In this document: piece by piece, positions 8,754 to 18,117 of the stretch | Numbering within the stretch: position 1 is the first letter of the stretch | Layout of the letters: every line of letters begins with the position of its first letter | Assembly: GCF_023277925.1 (NCBI RefSeq) | Contig: NZ_CP063832.1 | Coordinates: 868,001 to 932,000 of the forward strand | Source: Pseudomonas entomophila | GTDB taxonomy: Bacteria; Pseudomonadota; Gammaproteobacteria; Pseudomonadales; Pseudomonadaceae | DNA length: 64,000 nucleotides | Direction of reading: 5' to 3' | Notes under the pieces: model-generated | The model's input: only the letters and a program-made list of their open reading frames with translations | Database searches by the model: none | What the model was told of the DNA's origin: nothing | Program-made: the position numbers and the translations under genes

Positions 8754-9407
8754 ATGCGTGCATTGCGTGTGACCGGCCTGGTAGCCCTGGCCTGGTTGCT
8801 GGTTTCGCTGCCCGCGCGCAGCCAGGTGTTGTTGGCCCTGGTTATTCCGGCACAGCCTTTGAACCTGGCCCTGGACAGCTTCGCCAGGCAGAGCGGCCTG
8901 GCGGTGCTGGTCGACCGGGCGCTGCTGGCCGGGCAACGCTCAAGCCCGGTACAGGGGCGTTACACCGCGCGGGAAGGCCTGCAGCGCCTGTTGCAAGGCA
9001 CCGGTTTGCAAGCCCACTACAGCGGGGCGGGTGGTTTCACCTTGCAGCCAGTGCGCCAGGCAAGGGGGACGGGAAGGGGGCGCGGCAACCCGACAACAAC
9101 GGTGGGCAACAGTTATGCCCTGGCATTGCAACAAGCGGTGGAGCAGGCCTTGTGCAGTTCCGCGCTGACCCGCCCCGGTAGCTATCGGGCGGCCGTGCAG
9201 GTGTGGATCGACGCAGGTGGCCAACTGGTGCAGAGCCGGCTGCTGGCCTCGACCGGCGATTTCCTCCGCGATGCCGAACTGGTCGAACGTTTGCGCGCGG
9301 TGCGCCTGCAACGCGCACCGCCGACATCCCTGGCGCAGCCGGTCACCCTGCTGTTGCGCCCGGTACCCATGGATTGCCCTTTATCGCAAGGAGCTGCGGC
9401 GGCATGA
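8754..9407 (+). CDS. vreA: VreA-like signalling protein (STN domain plus TonB-like C-terminus)
   Basis: A 217-residue protein with a signal peptide (residues 1-23), a secretin/TonB short N-terminal domain around residues 30-98 (IPAQPLNLALDSFARQSGLA) and a TonB C-terminal-like domain around 119-203 (WIDAGGQLVQSRLLASTGD). It lacks the beta-barrel of FecA-type receptors. This architecture, with a sigma factor and FecR-like gene directly downstream, is that of P. aeruginosa VreA. The ATG at 8754 has AGGAGG upstream; the longer frame would start inside the PHO box. Its stop overlaps vreI (ATGA). Confidence 0.78.
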   Translation: MRALRVTGLVALAWLLVSLPARSQVLLALVIPAQPLNLALDSFARQSGLAVLVDRALLAGQRSSPVQGRYTAREGLQRLLQGTGLQAHYSGAGGFTLQPVRQARGTGRGRGNPTTTVGNSYALALQQAVEQALCSSALTRPGSYRAAVQVWIDAGGQLVQSRLLASTGDFLRDAELVERLRAVRLQRAPPTSLAQPVTLLLRPVPMDCPLSQGAAAA

Positions 9408-9946
9408 ACACACCTCGGGACAGTGCGTTACTCAAGCTGTTTCTGAATTCCTACGATGCCCTCAGGCTGCGTCTGAAGCGTCGGTTCGGTTGCGATGACC
9501 TGGCCCATGATGTGCTCCAGGAAACCTACCTGCGGGTCGACCGCATGGAGGCTGTGCACAACCTGCAGAAGCCGGACGCCTATCTGTACCGCATGGCCCT
9601 GAACGTCGCCGCCGACCGCCGCGAGGCCGACGCACGGCTGCTTACCGGGGCCGAGATCGAAGCCCTGCTGCAAGTGGCCGAGGATCAAGACCCGGCGCGC
9701 ATCGTCGGTGGCCAGCGCGAGATTCAGAACCTGCTGGGTGCGCTTTACGAGCTGCCGGCCAGGCGCCGCAGAATCTTTATCGCCGCGCGTCTGGAGGAGG
9801 CTTCGCACCTGGAAATTTCACAGCGTTTCGGCATATCCACGCGCACTGTGGAAAAAGAGCTCAAGGCCGCCCTGGGGCATTGCGCGATGCGTCTGGACCG
9901 AAAAGCGTTCCAGCGGTTCGGTCCAGGGGCGGGAAAACCGTCTTGA
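9404..9946 (+). CDS. vreI: VreI-like ECF sigma factor (FecI type)
   Basis: A 180-residue ECF sigma factor. Region 2 includes CDDLAHDVLQETYLRVDRME and region 4 includes LPARRRRIFIAARLEEASHL with the recognition helix ISTRTVEKELKAAL, as in iron-starvation or FecI-like sigma factors. It overlaps the vreA stop by 4 bp and runs into vreR, giving a three-gene signalling operon. In P. aeruginosa VreI controls hxc and neighbouring virulence genes; here the adjacent hxcWUP genes are the obvious candidates. Confidence 0.82.
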   Translation: MNTPRDSALLKLFLNSYDALRLRLKRRFGCDDLAHDVLQETYLRVDRMEAVHNLQKPDAYLYRMALNVAADRREADARLLTGAEIEALLQVAEDQDPARIVGGQREIQNLLGALYELPARRRRIFIAARLEEASHLEISQRFGISTRTVEKELKAALGHCAMRLDRKAFQRFGPGAGKPS

Positions 9947-9975
9947 TCAATAGTCGACTCTTTCATGTGAGCACC

Positions 9976-10878
9976 ATGGCCCAGATTTCGCCCGATCCCG
10001 ACTTGCAGCGCCAGGCCCAGGCCTGGCTCGTGCGGCTGACCTCCGGCCAAGCCACCGAGGCCGATGCCTGCGCCCTGCGGCAATGGTGCGCGCGCAGCCC
10101 GGCGCATGCCGAAGCCTTCGCCCAGGCACGTCGCTTGTGGCGGCTGCTGGAACCTGCCGCACAGCAGGCCAACCCAGTGATGCCGAGCCTGGGGCGCCGC
10201 GCCTTGCTCGGTGGCGCGGTGGCGGCCACGGCGGCGTTCGTTGCCTGGAACACCGGCCTGTTGGGCGACGCGGATGCCCAGCCGGCGGCCTTCGAGACGG
10301 CATTGGGGGAGCAGCGTCGTGTCGAACTGGCACCGGGGATCGACCTGGAAATGAATGTACGCACTCGTGTAAGCCGCCAGGCTCACGGTATCGCGCTGTT
10401 GGGGGGCGAGATCGAGGTGTTTGCCCGTCATGCCGTGCAGGTGAGCGCGGGCGAGGGGGTGATCAGTGCCGAGCAGGCGCGTTTCAACGTGCGTGAGGAC
10501 GACGACGGCGTCTGCGTCACCTGCCTGAATGGTGAGCTGCGCATTACCGTGCTGGGGCGTGTCGAGGCGTTGCCGGCTGGGCGCCAGCTGCGTTTTGGCG
10601 CCCGGCATATCGGCGAGCCCCAGGCCTTCGACAGCCGCCAGGTGATGGCCTGGCGCGAGCGTATGCTGGTGTTCAACGACGCACCCTTGGCCCTGGTGAT
10701 CGACGAGATCAACCGCTACCGGCCCGGGCGCCTGCTGCTGCTCAACCCATCCCTGGGGCGTCGCCGGGTACAGGCACGCTTGAGCTTCGAGCAGTTGCCC
10801 CAGGCCGCCGAGTTGATTCGCGCCGCCTACGGTGCCCGCTGCCTGGAGTTGCCAGGTGGCGTGGTGCTGGTCAGTTGA
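9976..10878 (+). CDS. vreR: VreR-like anti-sigma factor (FecR family)
   Basis: About 300 residues. A cytoplasmic anti-sigma domain (DLQRQAQAWLVRLTSGQATE, CALRQWCARSPAHAEAFAQA) is followed by a hydrophobic helix (LLGGAVAATAAFVAW) and a FecR periplasmic domain, with TALGEQRRVELAPGIDLEMN and a C-terminal STN-like region (LALVIDEINRYRPGRLLL). The ATG at 9976 lacks a clear ribosome site. A TTG at 9943 overlapping the vreI stop is an alternative that would allow translational coupling. The gene converges on hxcW with an 8-bp overlap. Confidence 0.82.
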   Translation: MAQISPDPDLQRQAQAWLVRLTSGQATEADACALRQWCARSPAHAEAFAQARRLWRLLEPAAQQANPVMPSLGRRALLGGAVAATAAFVAWNTGLLGDADAQPAAFETALGEQRRVELAPGIDLEMNVRTRVSRQAHGIALLGGEIEVFARHAVQVSAGEGVISAEQARFNVREDDDGVCVTCLNGELRITVLGRVEALPAGRQLRFGARHIGEPQAFDSRQVMAWRERMLVFNDAPLALVIDEINRYRPGRLLLLNPSLGRRRVQARLSFEQLPQAAELIRAAYGARCLELPGGVVLVS

Positions 10879-11467
10879 AGGGGCCCAGTACCTGGCGGTA
10901 ACGTTCCTCGCCCTGGGGGCCGCGCCAGGCCAGGCGCACTTCCAGGCCGGCAGGGGCGTCTTGAGGCTGGCTCCCCGGTGCCTGCCACCCGCCCTTGGCC
11001 TGCCAGCCACGCAGGCTGAAAGCCGTCACGTTGGCCAGTACCGCCGTCGCCGTCTTGGGCGCCGGCAGCGGGTAGCGGTCACTTGCAGGTGCGGTGGCGC
11101 GATACAGGGTGCCGCCGCGTAGGTACCAGCGTACGCGTTGCAGGCCGCTGCCTGGCACGGCGCCGTTGCGTATCAGCTCGAGGCGGTCGATACGGGCACG
11201 CAATGCCGGCAGTGGCGCTTTGTCGGGCGGCTCGCGCCCTGGCAGGGGCGGTTCGGCCAGCTCCAGGGTCGCGCGCAGCGCCAGGTCGCGCTCCAGTTGC
11301 TGGAACACCCGCAGCACCGCCTGGCTGTCCTCGCTGGCCTGGCGCACATGGCGGTCGGCGCGGCTGACGCTATCCAGCCCGCGCCAGGCAATCAGGCTGA
11401 CCACCGCCATCAGCAGGATGGCGATCATCACTTCGATCAGGGTGAAACCTTGGGCGCGGCGCGTCAT
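10871..11467 (-). CDS. hxcW: Type II secretion minor pseudopilin GspJ (HxcW-like)
   Basis: A 198-residue prepilin with a type IV prepilin-peptidase site: MTRRAQG | FTLIEVMIAILLMAVVSLIA. The charged leader, the Phe after the cleavage site and Glu at +5 are all present. Residues after the helix (WRGLDSVSRADRHVRQASED, FQQLERDLALRATLELAEPP) match GspJ. It forms part of the pseudopilus tip. It overlaps hxcU by 4 bp. It is named hxcW by analogy with P. aeruginosa, where GspJ lies next to vreR. Confidence 0.78.
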   Translation of the reverse strand: MTRRAQGFTLIEVMIAILLMAVVSLIAWRGLDSVSRADRHVRQASEDSQAVLRVFQQLERDLALRATLELAEPPLPGREPPDKAPLPALRARIDRLELIRNGAVPGSGLQRVRWYLRGGTLYRATAPASDRYPLPAPKTATAVLANVTAFSLRGWQAKGGWQAPGSQPQDAPAGLEVRLAWRGPQGEERYRQVLGPFN

Positions 11468-11898
11468 GGCTGGCTCACCCGGACCTGACCGCTGCCTGTG
11501 CGCGTCAGTTGCACCGTGGCCTGGCCGCTGTGCAGGCGCAAGCTCAGGGGCGCCGTGACCCATTCACCGTCCAGCCACAGTGGGCCGCGCGGCTCGACCT
11601 GGACCTTGACCGCCTCGGCCTGCCAGCGCCGAGGCCGCAACGGGCCCTCTGCAAGTACCTGCCCGTCGGGCCTGACGAAGCGATAGCCCCCCGGCTCGCG
11701 TTGCCAGCGCAGGGGCTGGCCGTCAGCCTGGGCCTCGCCTTGCGCCAGTTCCAGCAATTGCGCCAGGCGTTCGCCGTCGGCGTGCAGGCGCTTGCCTGGG
11801 GCGGGGCGGATGTTCAGGCTGATAGCGGCACTGGCGATCCCGACGATCACCAGCACGACCATCAGCTCGATCAGGGTGAAACCGCGTTGTCCATTCAT
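11464..11898 (-). CDS. hxcU: Type II secretion minor pseudopilin GspH (HxcU-like)
   Basis: A 144-residue prepilin starting MNGQRG | FTLIELMVVLVIVGIASAAI, with the prepilin-peptidase motif after residue 6 and a GspH-type body (KRLHADGERLAQLLELAQGE). The ATG at 11898 has AAGGAG 7 bp upstream. It is first in a two-gene operon with hxcW and is divergent from hxcP across a 116-bp gap that must carry both promoters. GspH is a minor pseudopilin of the type II secretion pseudopilus. Confidence 0.78.
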   Translation of the reverse strand: MNGQRGFTLIELMVVLVIVGIASAAISLNIRPAPGKRLHADGERLAQLLELAQGEAQADGQPLRWQREPGGYRFVRPDGQVLAEGPLRPRRWQAEAVKVQVEPRGPLWLDGEWVTAPLSLRLHSGQATVQLTRTGSGQVRVSQP

Positions 11899-12014
11899 GG
11901 GGTGGCTCCTTGTCCTGCAAGGCAGCATGCCCGACGAAGATGATCGTGATGTGAAACAAAACCGTGAGAATTGGCCGCTATGCTCGGGCGCTGGTACACA
12001 AGGAGCCCGTGACC

Positions 12015-12461
12015 ATGCAGATAGCCCACATCACCGTTTCCCCCAACCTGCTGCTGCAAGGGGTGGGGGCACTGGCCGCGGTCGCCGGCGTGCTCGCCTG
12101 GGTCTGGGTATTGTTGCCGTCGGCTCCGTTGGCCGGCCCGGTCGAACCCGCTTCCGCGCAGGCCATGGGCGAGGTGCCTGCTGCCCGTTGGTTCGCCGAT
12201 ATCCCCGTTCAGGTGGACATCAAGGTCAGTGGGGTGATGGCGGGTAGCCAGGGGGCCGTGGCCATCGTCAGCCTGGACGGCGGCCCGGCCCGTGCAATGC
12301 GCAGTGGCGAGGAACTGGCCCGCGGCGTGCGCCTGGTCGCCATCGAAGCCGACGGGCTGTTGATCGAGCGTGCAGGGCAGCGCAGCCGCGTCGAGGTGCC
12401 TGTACTGGCGCGCACATCGTCCTGGAGCAATGACAATCTGAACGCAAAAAGCGAACTATAG
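12015..12461 (+). CDS. hxcP: Type II secretion inner-membrane protein GspC (HxcP-like)
   Basis: A 148-residue protein with one N-terminal transmembrane helix (GVGALAAVAGVLAWVWVLLP) and a periplasmic homology region (KVSGVMAGSQGAVAIVSLDG, then LARGVRLVAIEADGLLIERA). No PDZ or coiled coil follows, so it is a short GspC. GspC links the inner-membrane platform to the GspD secretin. AAGGAG lies 9 bp before the ATG. The secretin, ATPase and major pseudopilin genes expected after it are missing; an Rhs locus begins 167 bp later. Confidence 0.75.
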   Translation: MQIAHITVSPNLLLQGVGALAAVAGVLAWVWVLLPSAPLAGPVEPASAQAMGEVPAARWFADIPVQVDIKVSGVMAGSQGAVAIVSLDGGPARAMRSGEELARGVRLVAIEADGLLIERAGQRSRVEVPVLARTSSWSNDNLNAKSEL

Positions 12462-12627
12462 TTGTGACGCCCCGTGTAACCCCGCTTGTTTTTGTCGATT
12501 GGCGCTCACCTGTCGCAGGCCAAGCATGGAACCATGACCTGCCAGGTTCGCGCGGTAAGTCACGGGGACTGTTTGCGCCATCTCGTTTACTGGAGGTGGC
12601 ATGGATTGAACAGCAAGAGGGATAAGG

Positions 12628-12702
12628 ATGATCGCCTCAGTCGTTCGTACCCACGCAAGCCTGCGCTTCGACGGCCCGCTGAGCCATGAGGTGCTGGCAT
12701 GA
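12628..12702 (+). CDS. 24-residue leader ORF coupled to rhs1
   Basis: ATG at 12628 with GAGGGA upstream encodes MIASVVRTHASLRFDGPLSH then EVLA, and its stop overlaps the rhs1 start codon (ATGA at 12699-12702). It may be a translational-coupling leader or the stump of a gene cut when the Rhs island formed. No family was recognised. Confidence 0.4.
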   Translation: MIASVVRTHASLRFDGPLSHEVLA

Positions 12703-12839
12703 CCGAAGCCAAACAACGCGAACCGCAGGTCGCCGTCGCCCCGCTCAACACCATCGATGCCAAGGACGTCGGCCGCGGCGCCGCGGCCTTTGACGCCTGG
12801 CTGCAGTCGGTCAGCGGCGGCTACGTCACCCTCGAACGC

Positions 12840-15800
12840 ATCAAGACCGTGGCCGGCGCGCTGCCGGTGGTGGGCAACATCATGGCCCTGGTCGACGCCC
12901 TGGGCGACGTGGTGACCCTGGTCAAGAGCAAGAACCGCCAACTGCTCGACTGGGTGAGCCTGGGCATCAACCTGATCGGCGTACTGCCGGCGCCACCGAC
13001 CATGGCCGCAGCGCGCATGAGCCTGCGCCCGACCCTGTTCCTGGTGCGCCAGGAGCTGCGCAACAGCGCCAAGATGCTGCTGGGGGATTCGCTGATCCAG
13101 GTGCTGATCGGTCATCTCAACGCCACCATCGCCGGGACTATCGACGATTTCGTAGCCAAGGCCCAACCGAAGATCGCCAGCATTCTGGCCGACGCCGGTG
13201 CGCTAGGTACCAAGATGACCAGCGAGATCGCCACCGGCCTGGAGAAGGTTGCCCTGAGCCAGCTAGACGCCAAGGGCGACATGTCGAAGGCGGGCAAACA
13301 GGCGTCTGCCGCCGCCGACAAGCTGCTCAACGACCCCAAGGCCGCCTTCAGCAACTTCTTAGGTGCCGTACATAGCGCCTACAAGGCTGCGGGCAAGGGG
13401 CTGGCCAACAGCGCCACCAGTAAACTGCTGCCGGACGAGATCAAGACCAAGGTCTTGGCCAACACCGGCCAACTGCGCGCACTAGGGCCGGAGATGGCCC
13501 GGCAATTCGCCAAGCTGGCGGACCCCGGCACACAGATGAGCATCGGCTGGATGCTGACGGTGCTGGGCGGGGCGGTGAAGGGCTTCCGCAAGCGCAACAA
13601 GAATGGGCAGCCGGGGGTGAGCAAGCCGGGGACCACCACGCAGGTGGAGCGAGAGAAGGGCAAAGGGGAGTTGGCGGTCAGTGGCTCGCAAGCGAAGGCG
13701 GAAGGGACAGCCAGCCCCAAGCGTAAGCCTTGCCCTCCCGAACCCAAGGCACGTACAGGCCATAGCATCAGTTTCTCGCTGGGCTCCGAATTCATCCTGC
13801 ATACCGATTTCAGTCTGCCCGGACCATTCCCCATCGAATGGGAGCGGACCTACCACTCGCGCCTGGCCGAATACGATCAAGGCACCCTCGGTGCGCGCTG
13901 GGTCACCGAGTTCACCACCCGTATCGACGTAGTGGGCAAGGGGCTGGTGTTCCATGACCACGACGGTCGAAGCCACGCGTTCGAACTGCCGAAATTAGAG
14001 CAGTCGCTGTTCAATGCCATCGAGGACCTGCTGCTGGTTCGCAGCCGCGAAAACGAACTGGTGATCTGCCGAGGCTTCGAGCGCAAGGAATACTACCTGC
14101 GGGTTGAGGAACGCTATTACCTGCAGAAGATCACGCTCGCCAGTGGCGCCAGCTGCATGCTGCATTACGAGCACCGCCACAATGGCCGGCCGGTGCTCTC
14201 GGACGTCATCACCTATCAGGATGACCCGAGCCAGATTCACCGCCACCTCGGCACCTTGATCGATGACCACGGCCATGTCATCGGCCTGTGGGAAATGCGT
14301 GACGGTCAACCACTGCGCCAGCTGTGTGCCTACCACTACGATGATCAGGGCGACCTGACCGCCGTCCAGGATGAGCACGGCGCGGCCTGGCATTACCATT
14401 ATCAGAACCACCTGGTGACCCGTTACACCGACCGTACCGGCAGGGGCATGAACCTGCACTGGGACGGCAGCGCCTTCGACGCCAAGGCCATTCGCGAATG
14501 GGCCGATGATGGCAGTTACGACACCCGCCTGGAGTGGGACGAGAACATTCGCCTCACCTACGTCACCGACGCCCACGGCCAGGAGACCTGGTACTACTAC
14601 GACATCCAGGGCCACCTCTATCGGGTTCGCCACCCCGACGAACGTTCGGAATGGTTGTTCCGCGATGAGCGCAAGAAGCTGCTGCGTCACGTTCACCCGG
14701 ATGGCAGCGAAGACCGCTATGACTACGACCAGCAAGGCAGTGTCATCCGCCATATCCGCGCGGACCATACCCAGACGCACTTTGCCTACGACGACCGCCG
14801 TCACCTGATCAAGATACGCGACGCCGAAGGCGGCCTGTGGCTGCGGGACTACGACCAGAAGGGCAACTTGGTCGAGACCACCGACCCGCTGGGTAACAAG
14901 ACCGAATTTGCCTACACGTCTTCCGGGCTGGTGAAGGCAATCAAGGACGCCAGCGGCAACGAGAAGAAACTGGCGTACAACGCGGCGGATCAATTGGTCG
15001 AGTACACCGATTGTTCGGGCAAGACCAGTCAATGGGAATACGACGACTTCGGCTATCTGACCCAGTTCATCGATGCGGCGGGCAGCAAGACGGCTTATGA
15101 ATACAAGACTGGCCAGCTCGCAAAAGTCATTCACCCGGACAATACCGAAGAGCGTTTCGAACGCGATGCTGAAGGCCGTTTGCTGGCTCATGCTGATGCA
15201 CTGGACCGTTGCACCACCTGGGCCTATAACGCAGTGGGCCTGCTGGCCGAGCGGGTGGATGCGGCCGAGCACACTTTGCGTTACCGCTGGGACAAACTGG
15301 GTCGCCTGATTGGGCTGGAGAACGAAAACGAAAGCAAGGCCACCTTCCTCTTCGATCCTGTGGGGCGTCTGTTGGAGGAAAAGGGCTTTGATGGCCTGGT
15401 CACGCGGTACGAGTACGATGCTGAAAGCGGTCGCTTGAGCAGTACCTATGTCGGACAGCGTCGTACCCAGGTGTCCTTTGATGCCGTGGGGCGTATCGTT
15501 TCCCGGGTTGCTAGCCTGGGTGATCAACGTCAGGAAGAAACCTTTGCCTACGACGGCAACGGCAAGCTCGTGCAGGCGGTCAACGCCGACAGCAAGCTGC
15601 AGTGGTTCCATGACGAGGCGGGCAACCTGACCCGCGAGCACCAGTACTACCTCGGTACCGAGGTGCCGATGGTCGCAGTGTGGAAGCATGAGTACGACGC
15701 GCTGAACCTGCGCACGGCGACCATTCGCCCGGATGGCCACAAAGTCAGCACGCTCACCTACGGCAGCGGTCACGTGCTCGGCATGACCCTCGACCAGCAT

Positions 15801-16955
15801 GAGTTGCTGGCCTACGAGCGCGATGACCTGCACCGTGAAGTGGTGCGTCATCAGGGCAACCAGTTGATGCAGACCCAGAGCTGGGACCCGGCAGGGCGTC
15901 TGCAAGAGCAACTGTTGGGCAGTCATGATGGCCAGTCCACCCTGCTCAAGCGCCAGTACCAATACGATGCCGTGGGCCAGTTGACCGATATCCACGACAC
16001 CCGTCGCGGGCACCTGGCCTATCAGTACGATCCGGTGGGACGGTTGCTGCAAGCCACCAGCCGTCTCGGCGTGGAGACCTTCGCCTTCGACCCGGCCGGC
16101 AACCTGCTGGATGACAAGACCCAGGAACTGAATCGTCCGCTGGAAAGCGACCCGCGTCGCAACAAGCTGATGGACAACCTGCTGCGTGAATACGCCGGTA
16201 CTCATTACCAGTACGACGACCGTGGCAACCTGATCCATCGCCTGCACAACGGCGAACAGGCGCGCCTGAGCTGGGACTTGTTCGACCGATTAGTCCGTTT
16301 CGACGATAGCAAGCTCAGCGTGGCGTACAGCTACGACGCCTTGGGCCGCCGTCTGCACAAACACTCCACCGCGCACCATCAGGATGATCCGCGTGCGGGC
16401 AGTGGTTGGAACCAGATGCAGCGGGCCAAGCGCCAACGCGAACTGGGCTGTGGTTACACCTTGTACGGCTGGGATGGCGATAACCTGGCCTGGGAAAGCT
16501 CGCCGCCACAGGATGAAGGCGACACCGGGCGGACCGTGCATTACCTGTACGAGCCGGGCAGTTTCGTGCCGGTTGCCCAGGCGCTGCGCAAGAGCCCGAT
16601 CCGCTTGCTACGCCAGCCGGACTGGCGCGACCGGGAGTACGACTTCGATCAGGACCCGCTGTAGCAACACGAGGTGAAGCCGCAGCCAATCGACGCCATC
16701 GCCTGGTACCAGTGTGACCACCTCGGTACGCCGATGGAGCTCACCGACCACCATGGTGAAGTGGCGTGGACGGCGCAGTACAAGGCGTGGGGGGAGATCA
16801 AGGAGGCCCGTTCGGAGTGGGCGAAGCAGATTGGCCTGAGCAACCCGATCCGCTTCCAGGGCCAGTACCACGACCCTGAGACCGGGCTGCATTACAACCG
16901 CTATCGGTACTATGATCCGAGGGCCGGGCGGTTCATCAACCAGGACCCGATCAGT
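12840..16955. repeat. 4.1-kb direct repeat, left copy (rhs1 core)
   Basis: Bases from 12840 to about 16955 match 18119 to about 22234 in the same orientation, with an offset of 5279 bp rising to 5288 bp because of a 9-bp length difference near 13690/18970. Long stretches are identical, for example around 15950-16000 versus 21238-21288. Homologous recombination between the copies would delete imm1 and fuse the rhs1 start to the rhs2 tip. Confidence 0.9.
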
Positions 16956-17393
16956 TACGCAGGGGGTATAAATCTCTATTCCTATGGAGATAACCCAGTT
17001 TATTGGTCTGATCCGTTAGGGCTGGCGGGGAATCCCGCGACTGCTACCCACATAACCTATAGAGGTCTAGATGCTAAAACTGGTAAGCCTTACATTGGCT
17101 ATGCCAGTATGCAAGGCCAGCAGTCTCCAGAGAAGGTGCTGAATTACCGATACAGTAGCTTTGACAGGTTTGGAGGTAATGCGCCTGAAATTCTTTACAG
17201 CGGTTATGGACAGCAGGGGAAGGACACTGCCCGAGGTTTGGAGCAGCGCTACTACGAACGCTACGAGAAGGTGGAAAAAGGCTCAACTGCGAATAGGCAG
17301 AACCCGGTTGGCGCGCAGAATCAAAGGCGAGATAAGTATCTAGCCGCTGCAGACTCGCACCTATCGGGTGCTTCGAAAGTTTGTCCGATTTAA
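16674..17393 (+). CDS. C-terminal Rhs fragment with GIY-YIG/URI-like toxin domain
   Basis: The in-frame remainder of rhs1 after the amber codon; a GTG 10 bases after the stop could restart translation. It contains the last Rhs core repeats, the DPLGL cleavage-type motif and a variable C-terminal domain of about 120 residues. The motifs YRGLDAKTGKPYIGYAS, RGLEQRYYERY and NRQNPVGAQNQRRDKYL fit GIY-YIG/URI-fold nuclease toxins seen at the ends of other polymorphic toxins. The domain assignment is by pattern only. The final 100 codons are more AT-rich than the core. Confidence 0.65.
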   Translation: MKPQPIDAIAWYQCDHLGTPMELTDHHGEVAWTAQYKAWGEIKEARSEWAKQIGLSNPIRFQGQYHDPETGLHYNRYRYYDPRAGRFINQDPISYAGGINLYSYGDNPVYWSDPLGLAGNPATATHITYRGLDAKTGKPYIGYASMQGQQSPEKVLNYRYSSFDRFGGNAPEILYSGYGQQGKDTARGLEQRYYERYEKVEKGSTANRQNPVGAQNQRRDKYLAAADSHLSGASKVCPI

Positions 17394-17402
17394 GGTAGAG
17401 GA

Positions 17403-18017
17403 ATGGTCGTGGGGAAGAGAATTATTTGGAGAGACGGTGATTTCATTGTTCTCAGGCTGAGAGACGATCTTTTTACTGTCGCGCGTATGGAAAGGCAGGC
17501 GGAAATGTGTTTTTTCGACATTTTTCAATCTCACGATGATTGGAATAATGTTGATTGGGATAGTGTTTTGCCGATATTTCATGGGTTTGTTGGGTCCGTT
17601 GTGTTAAAGCGCCTTGGTCATAGAAAGCTTGATGTGGTTGGCTCGATTTTAGGAGTTCGCCCCCAGGATCTTTGGATTAAATCATACTCTATATTTGATT
17701 CTGGGCACTTTGAGGGTGATGTTGAATCGTTTCCGATGCTAGGGGGAAGGTTGATTGACTTGAGGGGGGGCATGTTTGATACGTATAGTGCACCTGTTGT
17801 TAAGCACGATCTGAAGGTCTTGCAAGATAGGGAGCAGATCGAAAGGTATGAGCTTGTTAATATGTGGGGAGATTTGGATCTTGCAGATCGACTTGTACGC
17901 TATCATGAGACTGGTGTTAATAGAGATGATCTTAAATTTGAAGTGTTTCCGGGTCTTTGGGATGATAGGGAGCAATTGCGCCCGTTGACAAGAAGGTTGC
18001 CTGTTCCATTTCGCTAG
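17403..18017 (+). CDS. Putative immunity protein, Imm26-like
   Basis: A 204-residue protein 9 bp after the rhs1 stop. The N-terminus (KRIIWRDGDFIVLRLRDDLF, then TVARMERQAEMCFFDIF) resembles the Imm26 family that neutralises polymorphic toxins. Base composition is clearly AT-richer than the flanking Rhs core, as is usual for toxin-immunity modules acquired by transfer. No signal peptide is seen, so it acts in the cytoplasm, consistent with a nuclease partner. The ribosome site is GAGGA just before the ATG. Confidence 0.7.
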   Translation: MVVGKRIIWRDGDFIVLRLRDDLFTVARMERQAEMCFFDIFQSHDDWNNVDWDSVLPIFHGFVGSVVLKRLGHRKLDVVGSILGVRPQDLWIKSYSIFDSGHFEGDVESFPMLGGRLIDLRGGMFDTYSAPVVKHDLKVLQDREQIERYELVNMWGDLDLADRLVRYHETGVNRDDLKFEVFPGLWDDREQLRPLTRRLPVPFR

Positions 18018-18117
18018 GTATTTGTGTCTGAGATAAGTCTGCAAATGGTAGGTGGCGGTAAAGTTATGTAATTCTCACAAGCCGAGTTGTAACTTTTTCA
18101 AGGTTTTGCCATCGAGC

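Larger units (their letters stand above)
12699..17393 (+). pseudogene. rhs1: Rhs polymorphic toxin gene interrupted by an amber codon
   Basis: The frame encodes a 1564-residue Rhs protein broken by TAG at 16662-16664, leaving 1321 residues. Residues 1-340 are an N-terminal region with a hydrophobic stretch (VVGNIMALVDALGDVVTLVK), then a DUF6531-type segment (SISFSLGSEFILHTDFSLPG) and dozens of YD repeats. The paralogue rhs2 has TGG at the same codon, so this is a single-base nonsense change. After the stop the same frame resumes through the core end (YYDPRAGRFINQDPISY, DPLGL) into the toxin. No PAAR domain or VgrG gene is visible. Unless suppressed or reinitiated, the toxin is not attached to the shell. 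Confidence 0.85.

Noticed and set aside
13995-16247. A 750-codon minus-strand frame inside rhs1
   Set aside because: It is antisense to a recognised Rhs core; a similar shadow appears opposite rhs2 because the sequences are repeats.
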